The position numbers and the translations under genes were made by a program. Shown here piece by piece: positions 22,541 through 31,282 of a stretch of 64,000 nt of DNA. The first letter of the stretch is position 1, and every line of letters begins with the position of its first letter. Source of the DNA: Bradyrhizobium prioriisuperbiae (GTDB lineage Bacteria; Pseudomonadota; Alphaproteobacteria; Rhizobiales; Xanthobacteraceae); contig NZ_CP135921.1 in NCBI RefSeq assembly GCF_032397745.1, forward strand, positions 5,940,501 to 6,004,500. Direction: 5' to 3'. The notes under the pieces were generated by a model. It did no database searches. It was not told where the DNA came from and was given only the letters and a program-made list of their open reading frames with translations.

Positions 22541-23472
22541 GACTTATCCTTCTCGGGCCGCCGGGGGCGGGCAAGGGAACACAGGCGAAGCTTCTCGTTG
22601 AACGTTACGGCATTGTTCCGTTGTCTACTGGCGATATGTTGCGCGCGGCCGTCGCCGCCGCCACGCCGATCGGGCTCAAGGCCAAGGACATCATGGCCGC
22701 CGGCGGCCTCGTCCCGGATGAGGTCGTGATCGGCATCATCGCTGATCGGATCGCGGAGCCGGATGCGGCGAAGGGATTCATTCTGGATGGGTTTCCGCGC
22801 ACCGTGCCGCAGGCCGAGGCGCTGGACCAGCTGCTGCAGGAGCGGGGCCTGAAGCTCGACGCGGTGGTCGAGCTGCGGGTCAATGAAAGCGCGCTGCTGC
22901 AGCGGGTCGAGGCGCGGGTGGCGCAGATGGAAGCCCGTGGCGAGACAGTTCGAATCGACGATACGCCGGAGGTGCTGTCAAAGCGTCTCGCGGCCTACCG
23001 CACCCAGACTGAGCCGCTGGTGCACTATTATTCCGAGCGCCGGAAGCTCCTGACCATCGATGGCATGATGACCATCGACGAGGTCACCAAGGAGATCGAA
23101 CGGCTGCTGTTGGCCATCGAGGCCGCCGAAAAGCGGGCGAAATCGACCGCCCGGAAGCCCAAGGGATCGAGCAACACCTCAAAGGTAGCGAAAAAGGCCT
23201 CAAAAACGGCCGTAAGAGCCCCAGCCGCCGCCAAAAAGCAGGCCACTGGCGCCAAGGCGACCGCCAAGAGGGCTCCCACAAAGGCTGCCACGACGGCTGG
23301 CAAGGCTGCCAAGAAGGCGGCGTTCCGGGATACCGCTAAAAAGGGCGCCAAGACGACGGCTAGGAAGACGCTCAAAGGGGCCAAACGCGCGGGTTCCACC
23401 GCGAAAAAGGCCGCAAAAAAGCGTACGAAACAGCCCGCCAAGGCGGCCAAAAGGTTGACGAAACGACGTTGA
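22537..23472 (+). CDS. adk: Adenylate kinase with histone-H1-like C-terminal tail
   Basis: ATP + AMP to 2 ADP. Residues 1-198 are a complete short-LID adenylate kinase: P-loop GPPGAGKGT at 8-16, STGDMLR at 30-36, DGFPRT at 84-89, and no zinc-finger LID. Unusually, the frame continues for about 113 residues made mostly of Lys, Ala, Arg, Thr and Gly with KKAAKK-type repeats and only one acidic residue. This resembles the C-terminal tail of histone H1 or bacterial H1-like DNA-binding proteins. The gene overlaps secY by 4 nt. The tail could bind nucleic acid or ribosomes; it has no assigned role. The core call is firm; the function of the tail is unknown. Confidence 0.95.
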   Translation: MRLILLGPPGAGKGTQAKLLVERYGIVPLSTGDMLRAAVAAATPIGLKAKDIMAAGGLVPDEVVIGIIADRIAEPDAAKGFILDGFPRTVPQAEALDQLLQERGLKLDAVVELRVNESALLQRVEARVAQMEARGETVRIDDTPEVLSKRLAAYRTQTEPLVHYYSERRKLLTIDGMMTIDEVTKEIERLLLAIEAAEKRAKSTARKPKGSSNTSKVAKKASKTAVRAPAAAKKQATGAKATAKRAPTKAATTAGKAAKKAAFRDTAKKGAKTTARKTLKGAKRAGSTAKKAAKKRTKQPAKAAKRLTKRR

Positions 23473-23623
23473 GTCCTTTAATACAGCCCGCATCCAGTCG
23501 GATACGTTTCTAACGATGCCGGGCCCCGAAGAGATCCAGGGGAGGGCGTCGTGTTTGCGTTTGTAAACACCGCCCGACAAAACGAAAACCGGCCGTGAGC
23601 GGTCGGTAACAGGAGTGAAGACC

Positions 23624-23992
23624 GTGGCCCGTATTGCCGGCGTGAATATCCCGACCAACAAGCGCGTGCTGATCGCGCTTCAGTATATCCATGGCATTGG
23701 CCAGAGGAATGCGGCCGAGATCCTGGAAAAGACCAAGATCCCGGTGGACCGCCGCGTCGCGCAGTTGAGCGATGCTGAGGTCCTGCAGATCCGCGAAGTA
23801 ATCGACCGCGACTATCTCGTCGAGGGCGATCTGCGCCGTGAAGTCGGCATCAACATCAAGCGTCTGATGGATCTCGGCTGCTATCGCGGCCTGCGCCATC
23901 GCCGTGGCCTTCCGGTCCGCGGTCAGCGCACGCACACCAACGCCCGCACCCGCAAGGGTCCGGCGAAGGCGATCGCCGGCAAGAAGAAGTAA
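23624..23992 (+). CDS. rpsM: 30S ribosomal protein S13
   Basis: 122-residue S13, in contact with P-site tRNA and S19. The start is the GTG giving [14 protein letters not shown], with AGGAG 8 nt upstream; an earlier in-frame GTG lies inside that ribosome site. The C-terminal [15 protein letters not shown] is intact. First gene of the alpha segment. Confidence 0.97.
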   Translation: MARIAGVNIPTNKRVLIALQYIHGIGQRNAAEILEKTKIPVDRRVAQLSDAEVLQIREVIDRDYLVEGDLRREVGINIKRLMDLGCYRGLRHRRGLPVRGQRTHTNARTRKGPAKAIAGKKK

Positions 23993-24019
23993 TCGGCGGC
24001 ATAGCCGTCCAGATACGCA

Positions 24020-24044
24020 CCGGCCACGCATACCGCGTGGCCGG
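24020..24044 (+). promoter_or_regulatory. Strong hairpin in the rpsM-rpsK gap
   Basis: Perfect 10-bp stem CCGGCCACGC/GCGTGGCCGG with a 5-base loop, followed by ATTAATAGTTT. It resembles a weak terminator or attenuator within the operon. Confidence 0.5.
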
Positions 24045-24066
24045 ATTAATAGTTTGAAATTCCCCA

Positions 24067-24086
24067 GCATCCGGAATCACGGATGC
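24067..24086 (+). promoter_or_regulatory. Second hairpin in the rpsM-rpsK gap
   Basis: Perfect 7-bp stem GCATCCG/CGGATGC with a 6-base loop, ending 17 nt before the rpsK ATG and abutting its ribosome site GAAGGAAG. Confidence 0.4.
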
Positions 24087-24103
24087 GCTTGAAGGAAGAG
24101 AAG

Positions 24104-24493
24104 ATGGGTAAAGAAGCCACTCGCGTTCGCCGTCGTGAACGCAAGAACATTGCCTCCGGCATCGCGCACGTGAATTCGTCGTTCAACAACACGACCATCA
24201 CCATCACCGACGCGCAGGGCAACACGATTGCCTGGTCCTCGGCCGGCACCATGGGTTTCAAGGGCTCGCGCAAGTCGACACCGTATGCGGCGCAGGTTGC
24301 CGCCGAAGACGTCTCGAAGAAGGCGCAGGAACACGGCATGCGCACCCTTGAGGTTGAGGTTGCAGGTCCCGGTTCGGGTCGTGAGTCGGCGCTTCGTGCG
24401 CTGCAGGCCGCGGGCTTCACCGTCACCTCGATCCGTGACGTGACCACGATCCCGCACAACGGCTGCCGTCCGCGTAAGCGCCGTCGCGTTTGA
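24104..24493 (+). CDS. rpsK: 30S ribosomal protein S11
   Basis: 129-residue platform protein. The [15 protein letters not shown] and [11 protein letters not shown] segments and the C-terminal [13 protein letters not shown] are conserved. The ATG with GGAAGAG just upstream is used; a longer in-frame start is not needed. Confidence 0.97.
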   Translation: MGKEATRVRRRERKNIASGIAHVNSSFNNTTITITDAQGNTIAWSSAGTMGFKGSRKSTPYAAQVAAEDVSKKAQEHGMRTLEVEVAGPGSGRESALRALQAAGFTVTSIRDVTTIPHNGCRPRKRRRV

Positions 24494-24503
24494 TTTTTGT
24501 TAC

Positions 24504-24523
24504 GGGCGGCATGATGGCCGCCC
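24504..24523 (+). promoter_or_regulatory. Hairpin in the rpsK-rpoA gap
   Basis: Perfect 7-bp GGGCGGC/GCCGCCC stem with a 6-base loop, followed after 6 nt by TTTT. A partial terminator that would lower rpoA output relative to ribosomal proteins is conceivable. Confidence 0.45.
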
Positions 24524-24548
24524 GCACTGCTTTTGGGACAATTTGTTG

Positions 24549-24564
24549 CGCGGACTGATCCGCG
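24549..24564 (+). promoter_or_regulatory. Second hairpin in the rpsK-rpoA gap
   Basis: Perfect CGCGGA-CTGA-TCCGCG stem 42 nt before the rpoA start. Confidence 0.35.
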
Positions 24565-24605
24565 ATCTCCAACGCCGGTAATTCAGACGGCATGGGTGAA
24601 AAAAA

Positions 24606-25625
24606 GTGACGATCCAGAAAAATTGGCAAGAGCTTATTCGACCGAACAAGCTGCAGGTCACACCGGGCACTGACCCGACGCGTGTCGCTACCGTCGTTGC
24701 CGAACCGCTTGAGCGTGGCTTCGGTCAGACGCTGGGCAATGCGCTGCGCCGCATCCTGCTGTCCTCGCTGCAGGGTGCAGCGGTTCAGTCGGTGCACATC
24801 GACGGCGTGCTGCACGAGTTCTCCTCGATCCCCGGCGTGCGCGAGGACGTGACCGACATCGTCCTCAACATCAAGGACATCTCGATCAAGATGCAGGGCG
24901 AAGGCCCCAAGCGCATGATCGTGAAGAAGCAGGGCCCGGGTGCCGTCACTGCCGGTGATATCCAAACCGTCGGCGACGTGGTTGTGCTCAACCCCGACCT
25001 GCAGCTCTGCACCCTCGACGACGGCGCCGAGATCCGCATGGAGTTCACGGTCAACTCGGGCAAGGGCTATGTCGCCGCCGAGCGCAACCGTCCCGAGGAC
25101 GCGCCGATCGGCCTGATTCCGGTCGACAGCCTGTTCTCGCCGGTGCGCAAGGTGTCGTACAAGGTCGAGAATACCCGCGAAGGCCAGATTCTCGACTACG
25201 ACAAGCTGACTTTGACGATCGAGACCAACGGCGCGATTACACCGGACGACTCGCTGGCCTATGCCGCTCGCATTCTGCAGGACCAGCTCAACGTCTTCGT
25301 CAACTTCGAAGAGCCTCGTAAGGAAGTGGCCGCCGAGGTCATTCCGGATCTCGCGTTCAACCCGGCGTTCCTCAAGAAGGTCGACGAGCTCGAGCTGTCG
25401 GTGCGTTCTGCCAACTGCCTGAAGAACGACAACATCGTCTACATCGGTGACCTCGTGCAGAAGTCGGAAGCGGAAATGCTTCGTACCCCGAACTTCGGCC
25501 GCAAGTCGCTGAACGAAATCAAGGAAGTGCTGGCTCAGATGGGCCTGCACCTCGGCATGGAAGTGCCCGGTTGGCCGCCGGAGAATATCGACGAACTGGC
25601 CAAGCGCTTCGAAGATCACTACTGA
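24606..25625 (+). CDS. rpoA: DNA-directed RNA polymerase subunit alpha
   Basis: 339-residue alpha subunit. The N-terminal dimerisation domain includes [23 protein letters not shown]; the C-terminal domain (from about residue 255) has the UP-element-binding region around [11 protein letters not shown] and [14 protein letters not shown]. The start is GTG ([18 protein letters not shown]), the accepted alphaproteobacterial N-terminus. Confidence 0.98.
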   Translation: MTIQKNWQELIRPNKLQVTPGTDPTRVATVVAEPLERGFGQTLGNALRRILLSSLQGAAVQSVHIDGVLHEFSSIPGVREDVTDIVLNIKDISIKMQGEGPKRMIVKKQGPGAVTAGDIQTVGDVVVLNPDLQLCTLDDGAEIRMEFTVNSGKGYVAAERNRPEDAPIGLIPVDSLFSPVRKVSYKVENTREGQILDYDKLTLTIETNGAITPDDSLAYAARILQDQLNVFVNFEEPRKEVAAEVIPDLAFNPAFLKKVDELELSVRSANCLKNDNIVYIGDLVQKSEAEMLRTPNFGRKSLNEIKEVLAQMGLHLGMEVPGWPPENIDELAKRFEDHY

Positions 25626-25639
25626 ACTGAGCTTGTGAT

Positions 25640-25665
25640 CCGGGGTCGCGTGAGCGCGTCTCCGG
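25640..25665 (+). promoter_or_regulatory. Hairpin in the rpoA-rplQ gap
   Basis: Two-part stem CCGGGG/CTCCGG and CGCG/CGCG separated by a T-T mismatch, with loop TGAG, in the 122-nt gap before rplQ. No U-tract follows. Confidence 0.4.
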
Positions 25666-25747
25666 AATCATTGGGCGAACGCAGGAAGCCCACCTGGGAA
25701 ACTTGTCCGACGAACCGTCGTGGCAGAATTGAAGAAGGAATAGATCA

Positions 25748-26164
25748 ATGCGTCACGGCAAGGTTCACCGCAAACTTAACCGCACCGCCGAACATCGGCG
25801 CGCGATGTTTGCCAATATGTCCGCAGCGCTGATCAAGCACGAGCAGATCGTCACGACGCTGCCGAAGGCGAAGGAACTGCGTCCGATCGTCGAGAAGCTG
25901 ATCACGCTCGGCAAGCGTGGCGGGCTCGCGCTGCGTCGCCAGGCGATCGGCGAAATTCGCGATGTCGATCAGGCCAAGAAGCTGTTTGACGTGCTGGCGC
26001 CGCGCTACAAGGACCGCCAGGGCGGTTATACGCGCATCATCAAGGCCGGTTTCCGCTACGGCGACAACGCCGCGATGGCGGTGATCGAGTTCGTCGATCG
26101 CGACGTCGATGCCAAGGGCAAGGACTCCGGTCCGGTGCAGGAGAAGACCGAAGAGGCGGCGTAA
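25748..26164 (+). CDS. rplQ: 50S ribosomal protein L17
   Basis: 138-residue L17, near the tunnel exit. The [24 protein letters not shown] start and [23 protein letters not shown] segment are diagnostic. Last gene of the ribosomal series, followed by an intrinsic terminator. An Asp/Glu-containing tail extends slightly beyond the core. Confidence 0.97.
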   Translation: MRHGKVHRKLNRTAEHRRAMFANMSAALIKHEQIVTTLPKAKELRPIVEKLITLGKRGGLALRRQAIGEIRDVDQAKKLFDVLAPRYKDRQGGYTRIIKAGFRYGDNAAMAVIEFVDRDVDAKGKDSGPVQEKTEEAA

Positions 26165-26191
26165 GCGGCCTCAAGGTCTGAGAGATTTCAA

Positions 26192-26220
26192 AAGCGGCGC
26201 TTCTTCGGCGCCGCTTTTTT
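26192..26220 (+). terminator. Intrinsic terminator of the ribosomal superoperon
   Basis: Stem AAGCGGCGC/GCGCCGCTT with a 7-base loop directly followed by a run of six T, 27 nt after the rplQ stop. The clearest rho-independent terminator in the window. Confidence 0.88.
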
Positions 26221-26320
26221 GTTGTCTGGGCTCCGGGCGCGCCGTCACGGCCTGTAAGGGCGGGTTGTTTTGGATCGGGCGCCACCCGATATCAGAGCGA
26301 TCGCAGCAGGAGCAACGCAG

Positions 26321-27115
26321 ATGAAAATCGACCTATCGGGCAAGACCGCGCTGGTTACTGGGTCCACTGCCGGCATCGGCCATGCCATTGCCAGGGGACT
26401 TGCCGCAACCGGGGCCGAGGTCGTGGTCAACGGCCGCAGCCAGCCCAACGTCGATGCGGCGGTTGCGTCGATCGCCAAGGCGGTGCCCGGGAGCAAGGTC
26501 AGGGGCGTCGCCGCTGACGTTTCGACAGCGGCGGGATGCAAGGCCCTCGTCGCCGCGCTGCCGCAGACCGACATCCTGATCAACAATGCCGGCATCTTCG
26601 AGCCGAAAGACTTCTTCGATATTCCCGACGAAGACTGGACCCGTTTCTTCGAGGTCAACGTGATGTCGGGTGTGCGGCTGTCGCGCGCCTACATGCAGGG
26701 CATGCTGAAACGCAACTGGGGCCGCATCGTCTTTGTCTCCTCGGAATCAGGACTGAACATTCCGACCGAAATGATCCACTACGGCACGAGCAAGACTGCG
26801 CAGCTCGCAATTTCGCGCGGCCTCGCCGAACTGACGGCCGGCACCGCCGTCACCGTCAACTCGGTGCTGCCCGGGCCGACCATGTCGGAAGGGGTCGAAA
26901 CCTTCGTAGCGGATTTGGCCCGGCAGAACGGACAATCCGTGGAACAAGCTGCGGCGTCGTTCGTCAAGCAGCACCGGCCGAGCTCGCTGCTGCAGCGTTT
27001 CGCCAGTGTCGACGAGATCGCCAACATGGTTGTCTATGTTAGCTCGCGGGAGGCCTCTGCCACCAACGGCGCCGCGCTGCGTGTCGAAGGTGGCATCGTC
27101 CAGACCATCGCCTGA
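26321..27115 (+). CDS. SDR family NAD(P)-dependent oxidoreductase
   Basis: 264-residue classical short-chain dehydrogenase. Cofactor motif TGSTAGIG at 13-20, NNAG at 88-91, catalytic Ser141, Tyr154 and Lys158 (YGTSK). The ATG with AGGAG 8 nt upstream is preferred over a longer in-frame start. Substrate unknown. It stands alone after the ribosomal terminator and is followed by two stem-loops. Confidence 0.88.
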   Translation: MKIDLSGKTALVTGSTAGIGHAIARGLAATGAEVVVNGRSQPNVDAAVASIAKAVPGSKVRGVAADVSTAAGCKALVAALPQTDILINNAGIFEPKDFFDIPDEDWTRFFEVNVMSGVRLSRAYMQGMLKRNWGRIVFVSSESGLNIPTEMIHYGTSKTAQLAISRGLAELTAGTAVTVNSVLPGPTMSEGVETFVADLARQNGQSVEQAAASFVKQHRPSSLLQRFASVDEIANMVVYVSSREASATNGAALRVEGGIVQTIA

Positions 27116-27124
27116 TACGCCGCT

Positions 27125-27152
27125 CTCGGACGGTCTGGCATCGCCGTCCGAG
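27125..27152 (+). terminator. Hairpin after the SDR gene
   Basis: Perfect 9-bp stem CTCGGACGG/CCGTCCGAG with a 10-base loop, 9 nt after the stop codon. No T-run, so termination may be rho-assisted, or the stem may protect the transcript end. Confidence 0.45.
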
Positions 27153-27153
27153 T

Positions 27154-27175
27154 GTGGTGAACGGCGGTTCACCAC
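27154..27175 (+). repeat. Second back-to-back hairpin after the SDR gene
   Basis: Perfect 9-bp stem GTGGTGAAC-GGCG-GTTCACCAC beginning one base after the previous stem. Together they form a compact double hairpin in the SDR-cytochrome gap. Confidence 0.4.
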
Positions 27176-27249
27176 GCCGCTGAAAGTGCTTCTGCCTCCC
27201 ATGATTCTCTGGTTCCATCGCCGCCGGGGTTCAAAGAGGGGGCGAAGGC

Positions 27250-28125
27250 ATGAGAGCATTGATAGCGGCCGTTCTGACGCTGGCAGCGTCGGCCGCGGGC
27301 GCACAGACACTGGTCGAACGGGGCGCTTATCTCGTCAACGCGGTAATGGCTTGCAATAACTGCCACACACCGTTCGGGCCGAATGGTCCGGATCTTTCCA
27401 GGCTGTTGTCCGGCGGCCGCACGTTTGACGAGCCGCGGTTCAAGGTCACCGGATCGAACATCACTCCCGACAAGGAGACCGGCATCGGCAGTTGGAGCGA
27501 TGCCGATTTCAAGACATTCCTGCGCACCGGTGTTCGCCCCAACGGCGTGCCGGTCGCGCCGATCATGCCCAATATCTTCTACACGGTTTTGACGGCGCGC
27601 GATCTCGATGCGCTGGTCGCCTATCTGCGCTCGATACCCGCGGTGCATCGCGAGACGCCGGCGCCCGAATACCGGGCCAGGTCACCGCAAGAGGTCGCGC
27701 CATACGCGGGACAGGCGATGACCGAGGCCGACATGGCCGATCGGGTCCAGCACGGCCGTTATCTGGCGGCCATCGCGCATTGCCTGGAATGCCATACGCC
27801 GTCGGGCGAAACCGGCCACGACTTCACCAAGGCAGGGCGCGGCGGCACGGTCTTCAAAGGTCCGTTCGGAGAATCAATCTCCGCCAATCTCACGTCGCAT
27901 CCGACCAAGGGTCTCGGCGGCTGGAGCGACGACGAAATCAAGCGCGCCGTGACGCAGGGAATCTCGCGCGATGGACGCAAGCTGAAACCGCCGATGGCCT
28001 ATGCCGCCTACGCGCACATGACGCCGCAGGATCAGAGCGCGCTGGTGGCCTTCCTGCGCACGCTGCCGGCGCGATTGAGGGCGATCACGCAAGCAGAAGA
28101 GAGCGACGCTCTCTTCTGTCGATGA
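27250..28125 (+). CDS. Periplasmic diheme cytochrome c
   Basis: 291 residues with a signal peptide (about 1-18, cleavage after AGA) and two c-type heme sites, CNNCH at 35-39 and CLECH at 178-182, each in its own cytochrome domain. The pattern resembles the cytochrome subunits of membrane-bound gluconate or alcohol dehydrogenases and related electron-transfer proteins, though no dehydrogenase gene adjoins. It should pass electrons in the periplasm; the partner is unknown. The call is firm at family level only. Confidence 0.85.
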   Translation: MRALIAAVLTLAASAAGAQTLVERGAYLVNAVMACNNCHTPFGPNGPDLSRLLSGGRTFDEPRFKVTGSNITPDKETGIGSWSDADFKTFLRTGVRPNGVPVAPIMPNIFYTVLTARDLDALVAYLRSIPAVHRETPAPEYRARSPQEVAPYAGQAMTEADMADRVQHGRYLAAIAHCLECHTPSGETGHDFTKAGRGGTVFKGPFGESISANLTSHPTKGLGGWSDDEIKRAVTQGISRDGRKLKPPMAYAAYAHMTPQDQSALVAFLRTLPARLRAITQAEESDALFCR

Positions 28126-28151
28126 CAGGCGCAATGCACGTTCAGATCGTA

Positions 28152-28180
28152 GGGCGGATAGCGCTCCGGCTGATCCGCCC
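28152..28180. repeat. Palindromic repeat/hairpin between convergent genes
   Basis: GGGCGGAT and ATCCGCCC arms flank a 13-base loop between the cytochrome and the convergent oxidoreductase. The GTAGGGCGGATAGCG wording resembles palindromic repeats common in Bradyrhizobium-type genomes (from general knowledge). It may act as a bidirectional terminator. Confidence 0.4.
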
Positions 28181-28191
28181 GACAAGAGCGC

Positions 28192-29205
28192 CTACCAGCC
28201 TTCCAGCACCAGCTTGCCGGTGGAGCGGCCGCTCTCGATCGCAGCGTGGGCGCGCTTGAGATTCTCGGCATTGATCTTGCCCATCACCTTGTCGAGGGTG
28301 GTACGCAGCACGCCGTTGTCGATCAGGTTGCCGACATCGTTGAGGAGGCGATGCTGCGCGATCATGTCGGAGGTCTGGAATGAGGATCGCGTGAACATCG
28401 ATTCCCAGTGCAGCGAGCACGCTTTGCTCTTGAGCAGGGAGACGTTCAGCGTTGCCGGATCGTCGATCAGTCCGAATTTGCCTTGCGGCGACAGGATGTC
28501 GGCCAGTGCCGGGAAATGTTGTTCGGTGCCGGTCAGGCTCGCGATCAGCCGCACCGGCGGCAGTTTCAGCTTTTCGATCTGCTCCTTCAGCGGCTGGGTG
28601 TGATCGATCACCGCGTGCGCGCCGAGGTCGAGGCACCATTTGGTCGATTCCGGTCGCGACGCGGTGGCGACCACGGCAAGGCCAGTGAGGCGGCGCGCCA
28701 GTTGAATCATGATCGAGCCGACGCCGCCGGCGCCGCCGACGATCAGCAGCGTGCGCGGATCGATGCTCTTGCCGGGCTGCACATCCAGCCGGTCGAACAG
28801 GAGCTCCCACGCGGTGATGGAGGTGAGGGGGAGGGCCGCGGCCTGTGCGAACGACAGCGACTTCGGCTTGCGTCCGACGATGCGCTCGTCGACCAGATGA
28901 TATTCGGAATTGGTGCCTTGTCGCTGGATCGAGCCGGCGTAATAGACCTCGTCGCCAGCCTTGAACAGCGTGACGTCGGGCCCGACCGCGTCGACAACGC
29001 CGGCGGCGTCGAAGCCGAGGATCTTGGTTTCGCCCGCCGGCGGCGCCGCCCGCATACGCACCTTGGTGTCGACCGGGTTCACCGAAATCGCCTTCACCGC
29101 GACGCGGATGTCGCGCCCCTTCGGATCGGGTTTGGTGGTTTCGAAATCGATCAGGGCATCCGCCGCATCGATCGGACGTGATTTGGTGTAGCCGACGGCC
29201 TTCAT
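28192..29205 (-). CDS. Zinc-free MDR oxidoreductase (quinone reductase type)
   Basis: 337-residue medium-chain dehydrogenase/reductase. The N-terminal GroES-like domain has SVNPVDTKVR and GFDAAGVVDAVGPDV; the Rossmann domain has GGAGGVGSIMIQLA. Catalytic zinc ligands are absent, as in quinone and enoyl reductases. The start is the ATG giving MKAVGYTKSRP, the usual N-terminus; the frame stays open upstream but that part shows no homology-like content. Substrate unknown. Confidence 0.85.
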   Translation of the reverse strand: MKAVGYTKSRPIDAADALIDFETTKPDPKGRDIRVAVKAISVNPVDTKVRMRAAPPAGETKILGFDAAGVVDAVGPDVTLFKAGDEVYYAGSIQRQGTNSEYHLVDERIVGRKPKSLSFAQAAALPLTSITAWELLFDRLDVQPGKSIDPRTLLIVGGAGGVGSIMIQLARRLTGLAVVATASRPESTKWCLDLGAHAVIDHTQPLKEQIEKLKLPPVRLIASLTGTEQHFPALADILSPQGKFGLIDDPATLNVSLLKSKACSLHWESMFTRSSFQTSDMIAQHRLLNDVGNLIDNGVLRTTLDKVMGKINAENLKRAHAAIESGRSTGKLVLEGW

Positions 29206-29353
29206 CCACGTGTCTCCGTTGCGATCGACGGCGATCAGCCGTCCTGGTGCGGTAGTTGTCGGTGTGGGGCAGCAAATGCAAGTACGGTCCGCGGTGGGAG
29301 ATAGTACACCACGTGATACGATCCGCCGGAACCGATTGACCAACGCGCAATAC

Positions 29354-29383
29354 AAAAGGGCCTCCGGCGCGTGCCGGAGGCCC
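29354..29383 (-). terminator. Terminator of the first porin gene
   Basis: An 11-bp stem (GGGCCTCCGGC/GCCGGAGGCCC, 4-base loop) followed on the minus strand by TTTT, 27 nt beyond the stop codon. Its core closely matches the terminator of the second porin. Confidence 0.8.
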
Positions 29384-29410
29384 TGATGGCGTCGTTGGCT
29401 CGTTTATGCG

Positions 29411-30949
29411 TCAGAAGTTGCGACGGATCTCGACCGCGCCCTGAAACAGGTTCTGGTCCTTGAGCTGGAACTGGGTTCCCGCGGCAACGCCGGGGATTGA
29501 GGTGCCCGTCGAGGTGAAGGTGCCGTTCAGATGCTGGTCCATCCTGACATAGGTGAATTCGGCCGCCAGCGTCAGGTCCTTCACGGGAGTCCAGGCCGTC
29601 CGGGTGCCGACTTCCGCCAGCGCCAGATCGAAGCTGCCGGTGGCGTTGGTGAAGCCCGTGCTCAGCCGCCCAGCATTGGCCGCAGTCAGCAGCAGCGAGT
29701 TGCCGCCGGAGCCATAACCGATGTGGCTGTACGAGCCGAACAACGACGTCCGCCACTGCGGAGTCCAGTAGTGCTCGTAGAACGCGGCCACCTGCCACGC
29801 ATCGCTCTTCTCGATGCTGGTGCCGTTGCCGTAGACGCCGTCCAGGATGTAGCCGAAGCCCATGCCTCCATCGCCGAGCTTGGCGAGGCGACCGGCACCG
29901 GATGAATCCCAGCTGCCGCCGAACACGTACTTGGCCGCGCCGTTGGCGAACGCGCCGACGACCTTCAAGCTGTCGCCCGCGCCGGTCGGCAGATTCTTCA
30001 GCTCGAACGCGCCCGTGACCGCGAAGCCCCAGGTCGAATCCGGCTTGCCCGAGTCGCTGGTCGTGGGGGTGTAGTAGGTGCCGTGCACTTCATGGGCGGC
30101 CGCACCGAGGTGCAGCGTGCCCCAGGATTGGTCGAGCCGCAGGTTGGCGACGATATCGGGCACATGATCACCGCTCTGGGCGTTGCCCTGGAAAGTATTG
30201 GACGAGGTGCCGTAACCGGTGGTCGCGCCACCAAACGGTCCAAGCAGGGCGTTGGCGCCGGTCAGCGAGGTGTTGACGACGCCGGCCGAGCGATAGGGCT
30301 GCGCATCCTCGAGCGAGAGCGTGCCTGACACGCCGTTGCCGAACTCCGCGGTGTAGGACAATTGTGGAATACCGGTGTCGTTGTGCGAGCCGGACAAGCC
30401 GCCGGTGGTCGTGCCGATGATCGGCTTCGCCAGCGCCCACTGCGGATCGAACTGCGACACCGCCTTGCCGAAGGTGAAGCCTGCGAACTGGATGAACAGG
30501 AAGTCGTTCTCGACAAAGCCACCGGCGATATTCTCGCGGCCCTGCGAGAAGTCGAACAGCAGGCTGGCGTAGGTCCTGAGCACGCCATATTCGGTCTGGG
30601 TACGGGTATCGAGGTTCAGATAAGCGCGCTCACGGGCGCCGAAATAGTTGCGGTTGTAGGAATTCGCGCCACCGGTGCCGCCCTGGAAGAGCGGCACGTC
30701 CCATGGATTGCCGTTGAGGGTGGTGCCGATGCGGATGGCGCCGCCGATGCGGATGCAGGTGTCGGTGCCCGGGATGTAGTAGAAGCCTGCGCCGTACAGC
30801 GAACAGATTTTGACGTACTCGACAGCCTTGGCTTTGACCGGAAGATCGGCGGCTTGCGCCGAGGTCAGTGCAACGACGCCGGCTGCGGTGCCGAGCGCGA
30901 GGCTGGTGAGTGTTTTGCTGACGGTGCTGATGGATAGACGTTTGGTCAT
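29411..30949 (-). CDS. Outer-membrane porin (PF02530 type), copy 1
   Basis: 512 residues with a signal peptide ending AQA-ADLPVKAKA, the hallmark start of alphaproteobacterial porins. The conserved pair of cysteines (VKICSLYGAGFYYIPGTDTC) follows, and the protein ends in phenylalanine (RRNF), the outer-membrane insertion signal. It should form a 16-strand trimeric diffusion channel. The ATG with AAGGG upstream is chosen over a longer in-frame start. Long stretches are identical to the adjacent copy 2, so this is a tandem duplicate with its own terminator. Confidence 0.92.
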   Translation of the reverse strand: MTKRLSISTVSKTLTSLALGTAAGVVALTSAQAADLPVKAKAVEYVKICSLYGAGFYYIPGTDTCIRIGGAIRIGTTLNGNPWDVPLFQGGTGGANSYNRNYFGARERAYLNLDTRTQTEYGVLRTYASLLFDFSQGRENIAGGFVENDFLFIQFAGFTFGKAVSQFDPQWALAKPIIGTTTGGLSGSHNDTGIPQLSYTAEFGNGVSGTLSLEDAQPYRSAGVVNTSLTGANALLGPFGGATTGYGTSSNTFQGNAQSGDHVPDIVANLRLDQSWGTLHLGAAAHEVHGTYYTPTTSDSGKPDSTWGFAVTGAFELKNLPTGAGDSLKVVGAFANGAAKYVFGGSWDSSGAGRLAKLGDGGMGFGYILDGVYGNGTSIEKSDAWQVAAFYEHYWTPQWRTSLFGSYSHIGYGSGGNSLLLTAANAGRLSTGFTNATGSFDLALAEVGTRTAWTPVKDLTLAAEFTYVRMDQHLNGTFTSTGTSIPGVAAGTQFQLKDQNLFQGAVEIRRNF

Positions 30950-31199
30950 GACTTGCCCTTGATGAATCCTGCGGACATGCCCTCCCGCTTGGTGCGACAA
31001 TTTATACCACCTGTCGCTGGAGCAGGCGTGCTGAGGGCGGTCAGGCAGGTTGAAAAAGCTACGCCGTGACTTTTAGGTCTCGCATCGAAGGTATGAGGCC
31101 ACCTCACGCAGTTGCGAAATCGATGTCACGCGACTGACATGGGGTGACTCTTGCAGCGCACAAAAAGCGGGGCACAAACAAACAAGAGAAGACACTGAC
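30950..31199. promoter_or_regulatory. Control region of porin copy 1
   Basis: About 250 nt without a gene between the porin 1 start and the porin 2 terminator. Porin 1 must be transcribed from here on the minus strand if the upstream terminator works. No clear -35/-10 pair stood out. Confidence 0.35.
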
Positions 31200-31233
31200 A
31201 AAAAAAGACCTCCGGCGGGGCACGCCGGAGGTC
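31200..31233 (-). terminator. Terminator of the second porin gene
   Basis: An 11-bp stem GACCTCCGGCG/CGCCGGAGGTC with a 5-base loop and, on the minus strand, a run of T. It lies 50 nt past the stop codon. Confidence 0.8.
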
Positions 31234-31282
31234 CATGGAGGTCAACAAAGATTCGCTCCGCTCTCGCGGTGTTTGTTGACGA

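Noticed and set aside
23130..23472. Idea that the adk tail is a frameshift artefact
   Set aside because: The kinase core is complete and the tail stays in one open frame with a coherent Lys/Ala pattern up to a normal stop; no alternative frame continues better. I kept it as real but flagged it.
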